Assembly: GCF_027922185.1 (NCBI RefSeq)
Contig: NZ_BSFE01000002.1
Coordinates: 372,001-436,000, forward strand
Length of the DNA stretch: 64,000 nucleotides
Source of the DNA: Maricaulis virginensis
GTDB taxonomy: Bacteria > Pseudomonadota > Alphaproteobacteria > Caulobacterales > Maricaulaceae
Reading direction: 5' to 3'
The position numbers and the translations under genes were made by a program. Of this stretch, positions 8,865 to 20,332 are shown in pieces (position 1 is the stretch's first letter; the number at the start of each line of letters is the position of its first letter). The notes under the pieces were generated by a model. It had not been told where the DNA came from, did no database searches, and saw only the letters and a list, made by a program, of their open reading frames with translations.

Positions 8865-8879
8865 GTTCCACTTGTGTTC
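8865..8879 (+). promoter_or_regulatory. LexA (SOS) box of recA
   Basis: GTTC at 8865-8868 and GTTC at 8876-8879 are separated by exactly seven bases. GTTC-N7-GTTC is the established LexA operator of alphaproteobacteria, unlike the CTGT-N8-ACAG box of enterics. It sits 71 bases before the preferred recA start, so LexA repression and RecA-dependent induction are expected. Confidence 0.9.
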
Positions 8880-8949
8880 CCGGAACAAAACTGGTACGCC
8901 TGACATCGGTTGCCCGCACCCCGGGGGCGTGAAATAAGGGATGAAGGCT

Positions 8950-10026
<1,077 letters not shown>

Positions 10027-10191
10027 TCGTTCCGGACTGGCGGAAGGATGAGGCGCAAGCCGGTCTTTGTTGATTGTCTCTGGCGCCGGCGGGTTGGCAG
10101 TCTGGCTGGTTGAAAAGGGCCGGAGAACGGCAAGCGCCGGCGCGGAACAGGCTCCAGCGACACACCGCTCCGGCAATCGCAGCTTGATTGT

Positions 10192-10224
10192 AAACGGGTG
10201 CTTGGCTAGGCCGGGCACCCGTTT
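10192..10224 (+). terminator. Putative terminator of recA
   Basis: AAACGGGTGC at 10192-10201 pairs perfectly with GCACCCGTTT at 10215-10224 around a 13-base loop. The T-tract is poor, so it may be a Rho-assisted or weak intrinsic terminator. It is 165 bases after the recA stop and 80 before alaS. The rest of 10027-10304 shows nothing else that I can recognise. Confidence 0.55.
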
Positions 10225-10304
10225 CTATATGATATCCAGAAAAATCGGCGGGTTTGCGACCATCATGGTCTCGCCCGCGCCCGCAACACGACGGACCGTA
10301 ATCC

Positions 10305-12958
<2,654 letters not shown>

Positions 12959-12959
<1 letters not shown>

Positions 12960-13417
12960 TGTCCCGCAAGGCCAGACCATCCGCGTCCCGCGATGTCCAG
13001 CTAACCGGCGACAAGGCGTTGGCGCGGCAGGTCGCGTCGGCGCGGGAGGCCTTCAACACCGCGCTCGACGCGCGCGACATGCCTGCGATCGCTGACGTGC
13101 TGAGCGAGGAGGCGATGCTGGTGCCAGGCGACGAGGCCCAGCTGATCACCGGCCGCCAGGCCCAGCTGGACGCCTGGGAAGCAGTGTTCGCCAGCATGCC
13201 GGACATCGCCTATGTCCGCGCACCGGCCCGCATCGAGATCAGCGAGGATGGATTGCTGGCCGCCGAAACCGGCCGCTGGCGGGGCAGCTGGTCGATGGAC
13301 GGGATGTCGGTGCGCTATTCCGGCCGCTACTTCGCCAAATGGCGCCATGACGGCACCGCCTGGCGCATCGAGGCGGAAACCTTCGTGACCATGAAACGCA
13401 CCGGCGGAGCCGGCTAG
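12959..13417 (+). CDS. NTF2-like (SnoaL/DUF4440) family protein
   Basis: 152 residues. The body (REAFNTALDARDMPAIADVL ... WRIEAETFVTMKR) has the helix-then-curved-sheet pattern of DUF4440/SnoaL-like proteins, a fold used for small-molecule binding or isomerisation. No catalytic residue can be assigned. Its ATG shares a base with the alaS stop, so it is probably translationally coupled to alaS. Its own stop overlaps the stop of the convergent phosphodiesterase gene by four bases. Confidence 0.75.
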
Positions 13418-14397
13418 CGGACTTCCTGCCGACCCAGGGCGGACGGATTCACGCGCTCGATCCGGTTGGTCCAGATGCCGCCCGAATAGCCGTCCGGCAA
13501 CGCATCGAGAGCATCCAGCGTATCGATGCCGGTGGAGTTCATCGTCGCCCGGTCCAGATCGCCCATCACCCAGACAAGTGTGTTGGCATCCGCCATGCGC
13601 TGTTCGAGCCGCCGGGGCCAGCCCCAGGCGAGGCGCGCATAATTCTTCGGCAGTATCAGCACGGTGTTCCGGCAGGCCTGCGGGACAAAGCCGCTCCACC
13701 CCGTCAGCAGATAGCGCAGGGCACAATCCTTCAGTCCGCGCCGGGACAGCTGGCGAATGCCCGGCCGCAATTCAGCGAGGCGGGTCAGGGGTGCGGGCGC
13801 TCCCACGACGATCAGGCGTTCGGGGTCGATGTTCCGCGCATCCAGATAAACCGCGAGGCGTTCGGCCTCGTGCGGGTCATTGCTCTTGATATTGATCACG
13901 AAACGGCGTCCCGGAAAGGCATCGAGAACCTCGCCGAGCGACGGGATGAGGCCGATGCCGGTACCGCGAAGCGGGTAGGTCGCGCCGTCATCCGCCGTAT
14001 AACCCCAGCCCGCATCCAGCGAGCGGATTTCCGCCATGCTGTGCTCCCGGGTGATGCCGGTGCCGTCAGTGCGGCAATCCAGTGTCCAGTCGTGAAAGAC
14101 GGCAAACTCGTTGTCTGTGGTGGGGTGGATATCGATCTCGACGATCTCTGCGCCGGCGTCGAATGCGGCGCCAATCGCGGGGAGGGTGTTTTCGATGAAG
14201 GTGTGCGTGATCGGGGCGATGCGCGTGGCCGTGCAGTCCTGCGGTCCGACGCCGGTCGGGTCGAATGTCTGATGCACCCCGCGATGGGAAATGAAGTAGG
14301 GCTGGTCCGGTTCCGGCGCCAGCCAGGATGCGTTGCCCAGATAAGCGGCGAGCACCGTCGCACCGATCGCGGCAACGGCAAGGCGGCCATATCGCAT
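13414..14397 (-). CDS. Glycerophosphodiester phosphodiesterase (exported)
   Basis: 327 residues. An N-terminal hydrophobic signal or anchor (RLAVAAIGATVLAAYLG) is followed by the GDPD TIM barrel: HRG at the first strand, ENTLPAIGAAFDAGAEIVEID with the metal-binding ExD pair, and the second histidine in AVFHDWTLDC. The family hydrolyses glycerophosphodiesters to glycerol-3-phosphate plus an alcohol, here outside the cytoplasm. ATG 14397 is chosen because it puts the signal peptide first. It is divergent from the ECF41 partner gene. Confidence 0.88.
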   Translation of the reverse strand: MRYGRLAVAAIGATVLAAYLGNASWLAPEPDQPYFISHRGVHQTFDPTGVGPQDCTATRIAPITHTFIENTLPAIGAAFDAGAEIVEIDIHPTTDNEFAVFHDWTLDCRTDGTGITREHSMAEIRSLDAGWGYTADDGATYPLRGTGIGLIPSLGEVLDAFPGRRFVINIKSNDPHEAERLAVYLDARNIDPERLIVVGAPAPLTRLAELRPGIRQLSRRGLKDCALRYLLTGWSGFVPQACRNTVLILPKNYARLAWGWPRRLEQRMADANTLVWVMGDLDRATMNSTGIDTLDALDALPDGYSGGIWTNRIERVNPSALGRQEVR

Positions 14398-14510
14398 GAA
14401 AATCCCCTCGATCGTCTGTCCCTGATGCGAGGGTGGCGCGGAAATCGGGCCAATGCGCGGCTGAAAACGGACACGGCCGGGGCTTGAAGCCGGAATTTTC
14501 AGGGCCGGAC

Positions 14511-14537
14511 TGTCACAAAGAAGGCCATCCGTCCGTC
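14511..14537 (+). promoter_or_regulatory. ECF41-type promoter (TGTCACA-N16-CGTC)
   Basis: TGTCACA lies at 14511-14517 and CGTC at 14534-14537, separated by exactly 16 bases. This equals the published consensus recognised by ECF41 sigma factors. It stands 27 bases before the start of a gene whose downstream neighbour encodes an ECF41 sigma factor. That implies autoregulated transcription of both genes. Confidence 0.85.
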
Positions 14538-14564
14538 TGGAACCCGAAAGCAAGGGAGTTCCAG

Positions 14565-15491
14565 ATGATCCAGCGCAGTCTTCTCTATCTCGGTGCCGTC
14601 TTCTATTTGCTCAATGGCGTCAGAATGATCGCGGATCCGCAGGGCTTTTTCGACGGCACGGCGGGTGTCAGTGCGACCGGCGGATACAATATGCATTTCA
14701 TCGTCGATATCGGATTTGCCTTTCTGGTCTCCGCCGGGGCGATGGCGGCCGGCGTCTGGCTGCGCCAGCGCAGCCTGATCCTGGCCGGGCTGGCCTGGCC
14801 GGTCCTGCATGCCGCTTTCCACACGGCAGGCCTCGCCATGCACGGCGCGGTGTCACACGCCGCCTGGGTGGTCGAGACCGGCGGGGTGATCCTGCCGGCG
14901 CTGGTTCTTGTCGTTCTTGCGCTGCGGGTGCCGCTTGCGGGGCTGGGTACAGGCATGCCGCGCCTGGTGCATGCGGGGCTGCGGCGTTTCGAGGCGCAGT
15001 GGTCCTACGATGCCGCTTATCTGCACCGGCTTGTCGATACGGTGCCGGACAGCGTGCGCTTCCTGACAGCCTTGCAGGGCCTCTCCGGTCTTTCCAGGCA
15101 GGCTCCGCCCGCGCTGCTTCATGGTGCCTCGCTGGCCGCATCGCTGCACGAGGATTGCGGGCCTTGCGCACAGATCACGATCGACAAGGTCTGTGCCGAC
15201 GGTGCCGAGCCGGAAACGGTGCGCGCGCTTATCCGGCGGGACTTCGGGCGGGCCGATCCGGTGTCCGCGCTCGGATTCAGCTATACGGCCGCGGTCCTGG
15301 CTGGTGAAGCAGAGGCCATGGCGATGCGCGACGAGATCGTCAAACGGTACGGCGAGGCAGCGTTGTCGGAACTCGCGCTGGCGGTCGTGGTCTCGCGGAC
15401 CTATCCGACGATGAAGACGCTGACGGGCTTCGGCGCGGCCTGCCAGAGGCTTGACGTGGCCGGCCAGACCGAAACAGTGGCAGCCGCATGA
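14565..15491 (+). CDS. Membrane (DUF4345-like) domain fused to AhpD/carboxymuconolactone-decarboxylase-like domain
   Basis: 308 residues. The N-terminal part (about 1-125) has four hydrophobic helices. The C-terminal part (about 140-300) resembles AhpD/CMD proteins, with the redox pair C198 and C201 in HEDCGPC. ATG 14565 follows AAGGGAG. ECF41 sigma factors are typically next to carboxymuconolactone decarboxylases, oxidoreductases or epimerases, and this gene occupies that position. The AhpD-like half may act as a peroxidase or reductase at the membrane; the substrate is unknown. The stop overlaps the sigma factor ATG (ATGA). Confidence 0.82.
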   Translation: MIQRSLLYLGAVFYLLNGVRMIADPQGFFDGTAGVSATGGYNMHFIVDIGFAFLVSAGAMAAGVWLRQRSLILAGLAWPVLHAAFHTAGLAMHGAVSHAAWVVETGGVILPALVLVVLALRVPLAGLGTGMPRLVHAGLRRFEAQWSYDAAYLHRLVDTVPDSVRFLTALQGLSGLSRQAPPALLHGASLAASLHEDCGPCAQITIDKVCADGAEPETVRALIRRDFGRADPVSALGFSYTAAVLAGEAEAMAMRDEIVKRYGEAALSELALAVVVSRTYPTMKTLTGFGAACQRLDVAGQTETVAAA

Positions 15492-16363
15492 CCGCTCTTC
15501 AAACCGACCTGTCGGCCTTCCAGGCCGAACGTCCGCGCCTGATCTCGATTGCCTATCGCATGCTGGGCGAACGGGCGGCCGCCGAGGATGTGGTTCAGGA
15601 TGTCTGGCTGCGCTGGGACCGTGCCGATACCGGCGAGGTCGCCAATCCCCAGGCCTGGCTGACCGCTGCCACCACACGGCTGGCGATCGATGCCCTGCGC
15701 AAGGCGCGGGTGCGCCGGGAGGCCTATACCGGTCCCTGGCTGCCCGAACCCTGGCTGCATGACCCTGCAGACGATCTGCTGGCGCGCATCGAGACGGCGC
15801 AGCAGGCCGAACTCGCCCTTCTGTGGGCGATGGAGGCCCTGACACCGCGCGAGCGTGCGGCCTTCATTCTCCACGAGGCCTTCGACACCGGCTACGAGGC
15901 CCTGGCCGGGGTTCTGGATACCACCGAGGCGGCCTGCCGCCAGCTGGTCTCGCGAGCCCGGCGCAAGACGCGCGGGGGCCCGGCACGCCCGGGAAGCGCG
16001 CCGGAGGCCATCATGGAATTGCTGGCGGGCATCATGACGGCCTATGCCAGGGGCGATATCCGGCAGATTGCGGCGCTTCTGTCCGAGGAGGTCGTCGCGA
16101 TCAGCGATGGCGGCGGCAAGGCGCGCGCAGCCCTGCGTCCGCTCATGGGGGCGGCAGAGACCGCGCAGGTCATGCACGCCCTGGCGACGCGAAAACCGCC
16201 GGACCGGGTGCCGGATCTGGTCTGGATGAACGGCCGTCCGGCGATCGGTATTCTCGACGGGGGCGCGAGTGATTTCCTGATGACCGTTACGCCGGCGGTG
16301 GACAATCCGTCCCGCATCGGCTGGATCTATGTCATGCGAAACCCGCTGAAACTGCCGCTCTAA
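15488..16363 (+). CDS. ECF41-family RNA polymerase sigma factor (SigJ-like)
   Basis: 291 residues. Sigma2 (ISIAYRMLGERAAAEDVVQDVWLRW) and sigma4 (ALTPRERAAFILHEAFDTGYEALAG) are joined by a linker carrying WLPEPW (84-89), the ECF41 linker signature. A SnoaL-like C-terminal extension follows with DGGGK (207-211) and a terminal NPLKL (285-289), close to the NPDKL box. In this group the extension replaces an anti-sigma factor and modulates activity. The start overlaps the upstream AhpD-like gene by four bases. It probably drives the promoter at 14511-14537. Confidence 0.93.
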   Translation: MTALQTDLSAFQAERPRLISIAYRMLGERAAAEDVVQDVWLRWDRADTGEVANPQAWLTAATTRLAIDALRKARVRREAYTGPWLPEPWLHDPADDLLARIETAQQAELALLWAMEALTPRERAAFILHEAFDTGYEALAGVLDTTEAACRQLVSRARRKTRGGPARPGSAPEAIMELLAGIMTAYARGDIRQIAALLSEEVVAISDGGGKARAALRPLMGAAETAQVMHALATRKPPDRVPDLVWMNGRPAIGILDGGASDFLMTVTPAVDNPSRIGWIYVMRNPLKLPL

Positions 16364-16770
16364 TTCGCTGCATTGCTCATGGTGCGGGCGGCGGCGAGCC
16401 AGGCCCGGGCCTGCGTTTCGTGCTGGAAGACACGTTCCTCGGTGGTCAGCCTGTTGCGGCTGGCCAGCTCCCAATAGGTCAGCGTGGCCTTGGAAAACGG
16501 GTCGTTGCAGACAATGGCGGCGCGGCGCTTGTGCGACGGTCTGGCATCGTCATTCTCGCGCATGGTGTCCATCATGCGCGTCACGGAATCGGCCCGGATA
16601 TCGCTCAGCGAGACATGATCGAGAATGGTCAGGAAGTCATAATCGTCCGACCAGCCGGGCTGGATCCGGGCCATGGCGAACACGGACAGGAGTTCGTCGG
16701 GCGCGAGCTTTCCGGATATGCGGTAGACGCACAGACCGTTCTCGGCTTCGAAGTCGATGCTGAAATTCAC
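16360..16770 (-). CDS. Hypothetical protein, STAS/SpoIIAA-like pattern
   Basis: 136 residues starting at GTG 16770. The sequence (FSIDFEAENGLCVYRISGKL ... DDYDFLTILDHVSLSDI ... RAAIVCNDPFSKATLTYWEL) alternates strands and helices as in single-domain SpoIIAA/STAS-like proteins of alphaproteobacteria. No phosphorylatable serine can be pointed to with confidence. The stop overlaps the sigma-factor stop by four bases on the opposite strand. Confidence 0.65.
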   Translation of the reverse strand: MNFSIDFEAENGLCVYRISGKLAPDELLSVFAMARIQPGWSDDYDFLTILDHVSLSDIRADSVTRMMDTMRENDDARPSHKRRAAIVCNDPFSKATLTYWELASRNRLTTEERVFQHETQARAWLAAARTMSNAAN

Positions 16771-16856
16771 CCTGCGTCCCCGTGCCCGGCAGCGGGCTGT
16801 CCTTTATGACAACTTTCCGAGTATCGGCGCTGGGCGCTCAAAATCAAGGTCGCGCG

Positions 16857-17246
16857 TTACTCGTCGACGGTTTCCAGCGCTTCGTCGAATTCTGCCGCGG
16901 GAACAACAGGGCGCGACATGGAGAAGCGGCCGGACCATCCGCGCGTCCGCCATATGCCGGCGATCATGTTGCCATCGGCACTCAATTCGCCCGTATAGGC
17001 CACGGAATGAATGGCGCCGCCCGTACCGTCATACGTCTTGGTGAGGGAGACGATCCCGTCCCTGCAGGCGCCCTGGACATGGGCAAACAGACGCGCTGCG
17101 CCGGGCATTGCGAACGTGTTGGGCTCGTCGGTCCGGCCGGTCAGCAGGCCGCCGCGATCGTCGATACTGGCGATGAACGTCACAGGCGCTTCGCCGAGCG
17201 GATAGCCGTACTCGCCGAACCAGACGCCGGTCAGGTCGTTTGTCAT
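16857..17246 (-). CDS. Hypothetical protein, beta-rich
   Basis: 129 residues. It begins TNDLTGVWFGEYGYPLGEAP and continues with alternating strands (VTFIASIDDRGGLLTGRTDE ... GNMIAGIWRTRGWSGRFSMSR). The pattern resembles small secreted or cytosolic beta-barrel proteins, and no signal peptide is seen. I do not recognise a named family. ATG 17246 is the first start that gives a sensible N-terminus. Confidence 0.6.
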   Translation of the reverse strand: MTNDLTGVWFGEYGYPLGEAPVTFIASIDDRGGLLTGRTDEPNTFAMPGAARLFAHVQGACRDGIVSLTKTYDGTGGAIHSVAYTGELSADGNMIAGIWRTRGWSGRFSMSRPVVPAAEFDEALETVDE

Positions 17247-17307
17247 CCTGGTCCCTTGCACGGCCCAGTGGTGTCGTTTGAGACCGCACCCGTCAAGGGG
17301 AGGACAC

Positions 17308-17337
17308 AAAAAAGGGCGAAGCCGCCGGCTCCGCCCC
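17308..17337 (-). terminator. Intrinsic terminator of icd
   Basis: On the minus strand a GC-rich hairpin (GGGCGGAGCC / GGCTTCGCCC with one mismatch, 3-base loop) is followed by six T residues. It lies 25 bases after the icd stop, which is the textbook position and structure. Confidence 0.9.
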
Positions 17338-17362
17338 TCTTGAGGTTCGTCCGATCGAAGGA

Positions 17363-18586
17363 TCAGCCCCAGTTGGCCATGGCCTTCTGGAAGTTCTCGT
17401 CGACCTTGTCCAGGAAGCCCTCGGTGGACAGCCAGCCCTGCTGCTCGCCGACCAGAAGTGCGAGGTCCTTGGTCATGTAGCCGGCCTCGACGGTCTTGAT
17501 GATCGTGTCTTCCAGCGTCTTGGCGAATTTCTGCAGATCTTCATTGCCGTCCATGCGGCCGCGATGGGTCAGGCCCTGCGTCCAGGCGAAGATGGAGGCG
17601 ATGGAGTTGGTCGAGGTCTGCTCGCCGCGCTGGTGCTGGCGGTAGTGGCGGGTGACGGTGCCGTGCGCGGCTTCTGCTTCCACCGTCTTGCCGTCCGGCG
17701 ACATCAGCACCGACGTCATCAGGCCAAGCGAGCCGAAGCCCTGGGCGACGGTGTCGGATTGCACGTCGCCGTCATAATTCTTGCAGGCCCACACAAAGCC
17801 GCCGGACCACTTCATCGCCGCGGCGACCATATCGTCGATCAGGCGGTGCTCGTAGGAGATGCCCTTGGACTGGAAGGCGTCCTTGAATTCGGCGTCGAAG
17901 ATTTCCTGGAACAGGTCCTTGAAGCGGCCGTCATAGGCCTTGAGGATGGTGTTCTTGGTCGACAGGTAGACCGGCCAGCCGCGCTGCAGGCCGTAATTGA
18001 ACGAGGCGCGCGCGAAGTCGCGGATCGACTCGTCCAGATTGTACATGCCCATCGCGACGCCGGCGCCCGGGAAGTTGAACACTTCGTATTCGACCGGCTC
18101 ACCGCCGTCTTCCGGTGTGAAGGTCATCGTCAGGCGGCCCTTGCCGGGAACCAGGAAGTCGGTCGCCTTGTACTGGTCGCCGAAAGCGTGGCGGCCGATG
18201 ACCATCGGCTGCTGCCAGCCGGGAACCAGACGCGGGATGTTGGAAATCACGATCGGCTCGCGGAAGACAACGCCGCCGAGGATGTTACGGATCGTGCCGT
18301 TCGGCGAGCGCCACATCTTCTTCAGGCCGAATTCCTCGACGCGGGCTTCGTCCGGTGTGATCGTGGCGCATTTCACGCCGACACCGTATTCCTTGATCGC
18401 GTTGGCGGCGTCGATGGTGATCTGGTCGTCCGTCTCGTCACGCTTGGTGACCGAGAGGTCGTAGTATTTCAGATCAATGTCGAGATAGGGCAGGATCAGC
18501 TTGTCCTTGATCATCTGCCAGATGATGCGGGTCATCTCGTCGCCGTCGAGCTCGACGACCGGGGTATCGACTTTGATCTTCGCCAT
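17363..18586 (-). CDS. icd: NADP-dependent isocitrate dehydrogenase (dimeric)
   Basis: 407 residues. AKIKVDTPVVELDGDEMTRI at the N-terminus and the short dimeric-type sequence (TFTPEDGGEPVEYEVFNFPG, AKNTILKAYDGRFKD-like STKNTILKAYDGRF) mark the eukaryote-like dimeric IDH found in alphaproteobacteria. It converts isocitrate to 2-oxoglutarate with NADPH formation in the TCA cycle. ATG 18586 matches family N-termini; the frame remains open to 18664 without a plausible start. It is monocistronic, ending in the hairpin at 17308-17337. Confidence 0.96.
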   Translation of the reverse strand: MAKIKVDTPVVELDGDEMTRIIWQMIKDKLILPYLDIDLKYYDLSVTKRDETDDQITIDAANAIKEYGVGVKCATITPDEARVEEFGLKKMWRSPNGTIRNILGGVVFREPIVISNIPRLVPGWQQPMVIGRHAFGDQYKATDFLVPGKGRLTMTFTPEDGGEPVEYEVFNFPGAGVAMGMYNLDESIRDFARASFNYGLQRGWPVYLSTKNTILKAYDGRFKDLFQEIFDAEFKDAFQSKGISYEHRLIDDMVAAAMKWSGGFVWACKNYDGDVQSDTVAQGFGSLGLMTSVLMSPDGKTVEAEAAHGTVTRHYRQHQRGEQTSTNSIASIFAWTQGLTHRGRMDGNEDLQKFAKTLEDTIIKTVEAGYMTKDLALLVGEQQGWLSTEGFLDKVDENFQKAMANWG

Positions 18587-18793
18587 GGGTGTTCTGCTTT
18601 CTTTTCGGACGTACGGGACCGTGCGCCCGCGGGCGCACGAGAGAATTTGCGCGCTCTCTAGCATCGGTCATTGAGTCAAGGAAGGCCCGGCCTGAAAAAG
18701 CGCGCGCCTGTCCGCGGCCGTAACTTTCGCTCCTGCCACGAACATTGTTAACTGCCATTGGCGCCGGGGGGCGTGTCGGCATGGGGACGTATA

Positions 18794-20233
18794 ATGACAG
18801 TCATTCGGATCGGGTTTGCACTGGCGCTCGCCATGATCGCTTCAGCCTGTGACGGGGCGGGCGGTGCGATGATGGACAGCGCGGCCCTGATCGAGGGCAC
18901 CGGTGTGACCGCAACGGTTTCCGAGCGGGCCGATGGCCGGTTCGACGTCGACTATGTCTTCGCGGCGCCGCAGACCGCCATGATCTTCAGCCGGTCCACG
19001 GGCGATTATCGCGTGGGCGCCTGGGAGGTCGCAGGAGAGGGCGCGCGTCTCGAGCGTCTCAACGGTTTCGATACGCTGGTCTTCGACGCGCCCGCATCGC
19101 AGGTCTCGCTGGTCGCCGAGCCGCGCTTCGTCAATCCGGAGGGCGATTACAGCCCCTTTGTCGACTTCTCCGACGGCGGCCTCGCCCTGTTCACCGGCCA
19201 GTTCGACCTGATGCCTGTGGCAGACGCCGATGCCGCTGCGGCGCTGGAGGGCCGTCTCGATCGCTGGCGCGGCGAACAGCCCGTGCTCGGGGTCCGGGTC
19301 CGGTCGGACCGGCGGATGGTATTCGAAGGAGCCGTGCGCGAGGGCGCGATCGAAGACGTGTCGCTCGGCGGGGGAAGCTTCGTCTATCTGGGCGATGGCG
19401 AGATCGTTGAAGGGCGCAGCTATATCGGCGTCATCGACCGGGGCCTGCCGGACTGGGTGCTGGCATCCATCGACCGGGACATGGAGGCGATCTTCGCGCT
19501 CTACGAAACCCGCTGGCAGCGTCCGCTCGACGAGCGGGCCGTGCTCTACTTCGCCTTTGGCGGCTACGATAATCCGGGTTTTTCCAACAAGGGCGGCGTC
19601 TCCGGGTCGGTGATCATGCTGGACACGTCCGGTGAGGCGATGCGCGAAGAATCGCCGCGCCTGCGCAACTATCTCAACTGGTTTTTCGCGCACGAGGTGG
19701 CGCACCAGTTCCAGAATGCCAGCGGCGCCCGCAATGGCGACACGGCGGACAGCTGGATCCATGAAGGCGGCGCCAACACGATGGCGAATGCGCTGGTTGC
19801 GGGCATGACCGAAGAGCCTGGCGCATATATCGATACCGCCTACGCCCAGGCCTGGACGAATTGCCTTCCTGCCTTGCAGGACGGTCCTCTGCGCGGTGCG
19901 GGGGCTCGCGGCTATTTCGGCGCGTATTACGACTGCGGGTCACTGGTCTCATTGATCGCCGCGGCCGGTGCACCGGACGGCGACATCTATGCGATATGGC
20001 AGGCGATGCAGTCCGCCGCGCTCGACATGGACGAGCCGGTCAGCGCCGATCTCTTCTTCGCGGCCATGTCGGGCCTGGGGGCGGATGCGGACCTGGTCCG
20101 GCCATTGCGCCGGATCGTGATCGAGGGCGTCGTCGACCCGGCCGGCGAACTGCGTGCGGCGATGGCAATGACGCCTTTGTCTCCTGAGTTTGACGAGGCC
20201 GGCCAGCTGACCGGCTTCGGCGCGCAGAACTAG
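18794..20233 (+). CDS. Putative gluzincin metallopeptidase lipoprotein
   Basis: 479 residues. A signal peptide with lipobox (MIASAC) gives an N-terminal lipid anchor. The C-terminal half holds FAHEVAHQFQNASG, an HExxH zinc motif (H300, H304), and WIHEGGANTMAN with the third ligand E324, giving HExxH-x19-E as in M1-type gluzincins. The N-terminal half is beta-rich and unrecognised. It is probably a periplasmic or surface peptidase of unknown target. ATG 18794 has GGGGA seven bases upstream. Its TAG stop forms the edge of a dispersed repeat (20232-20332). Confidence 0.75.
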   Translation: MTVIRIGFALALAMIASACDGAGGAMMDSAALIEGTGVTATVSERADGRFDVDYVFAAPQTAMIFSRSTGDYRVGAWEVAGEGARLERLNGFDTLVFDAPASQVSLVAEPRFVNPEGDYSPFVDFSDGGLALFTGQFDLMPVADADAAAALEGRLDRWRGEQPVLGVRVRSDRRMVFEGAVREGAIEDVSLGGGSFVYLGDGEIVEGRSYIGVIDRGLPDWVLASIDRDMEAIFALYETRWQRPLDERAVLYFAFGGYDNPGFSNKGGVSGSVIMLDTSGEAMREESPRLRNYLNWFFAHEVAHQFQNASGARNGDTADSWIHEGGANTMANALVAGMTEEPGAYIDTAYAQAWTNCLPALQDGPLRGAGARGYFGAYYDCGSLVSLIAAAGAPDGDIYAIWQAMQSAALDMDEPVSADLFFAAMSGLGADADLVRPLRRIVIEGVVDPAGELRAAMAMTPLSPEFDEAGQLTGFGAQN

Positions 20234-20332
20234 AGCAGGATCGTTTCCTGCGGAATCGCCCCTGCCCCAGAATCCTGAGTGGTCGCGTGATCGAACCGGT
20301 GAACCGGTTTCCACTTCACCTGATCACGCTCT
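20232..20332. repeat. Dispersed repeat, GAGC...GCTC type, copy 1
   Basis: About 100 bases bounded by AGAGC-type inverted ends (AGAGCAGGATC ... GATCACGCTCT). Its minus strand reads AGTGGAAACCGGTT then CGGTTCGA, and clearly aligns with a second copy at 41103-41165. Similar elements are common between genes of alphaproteobacteria. This copy contributes the stop codons of both converging genes. Confidence 0.75.
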
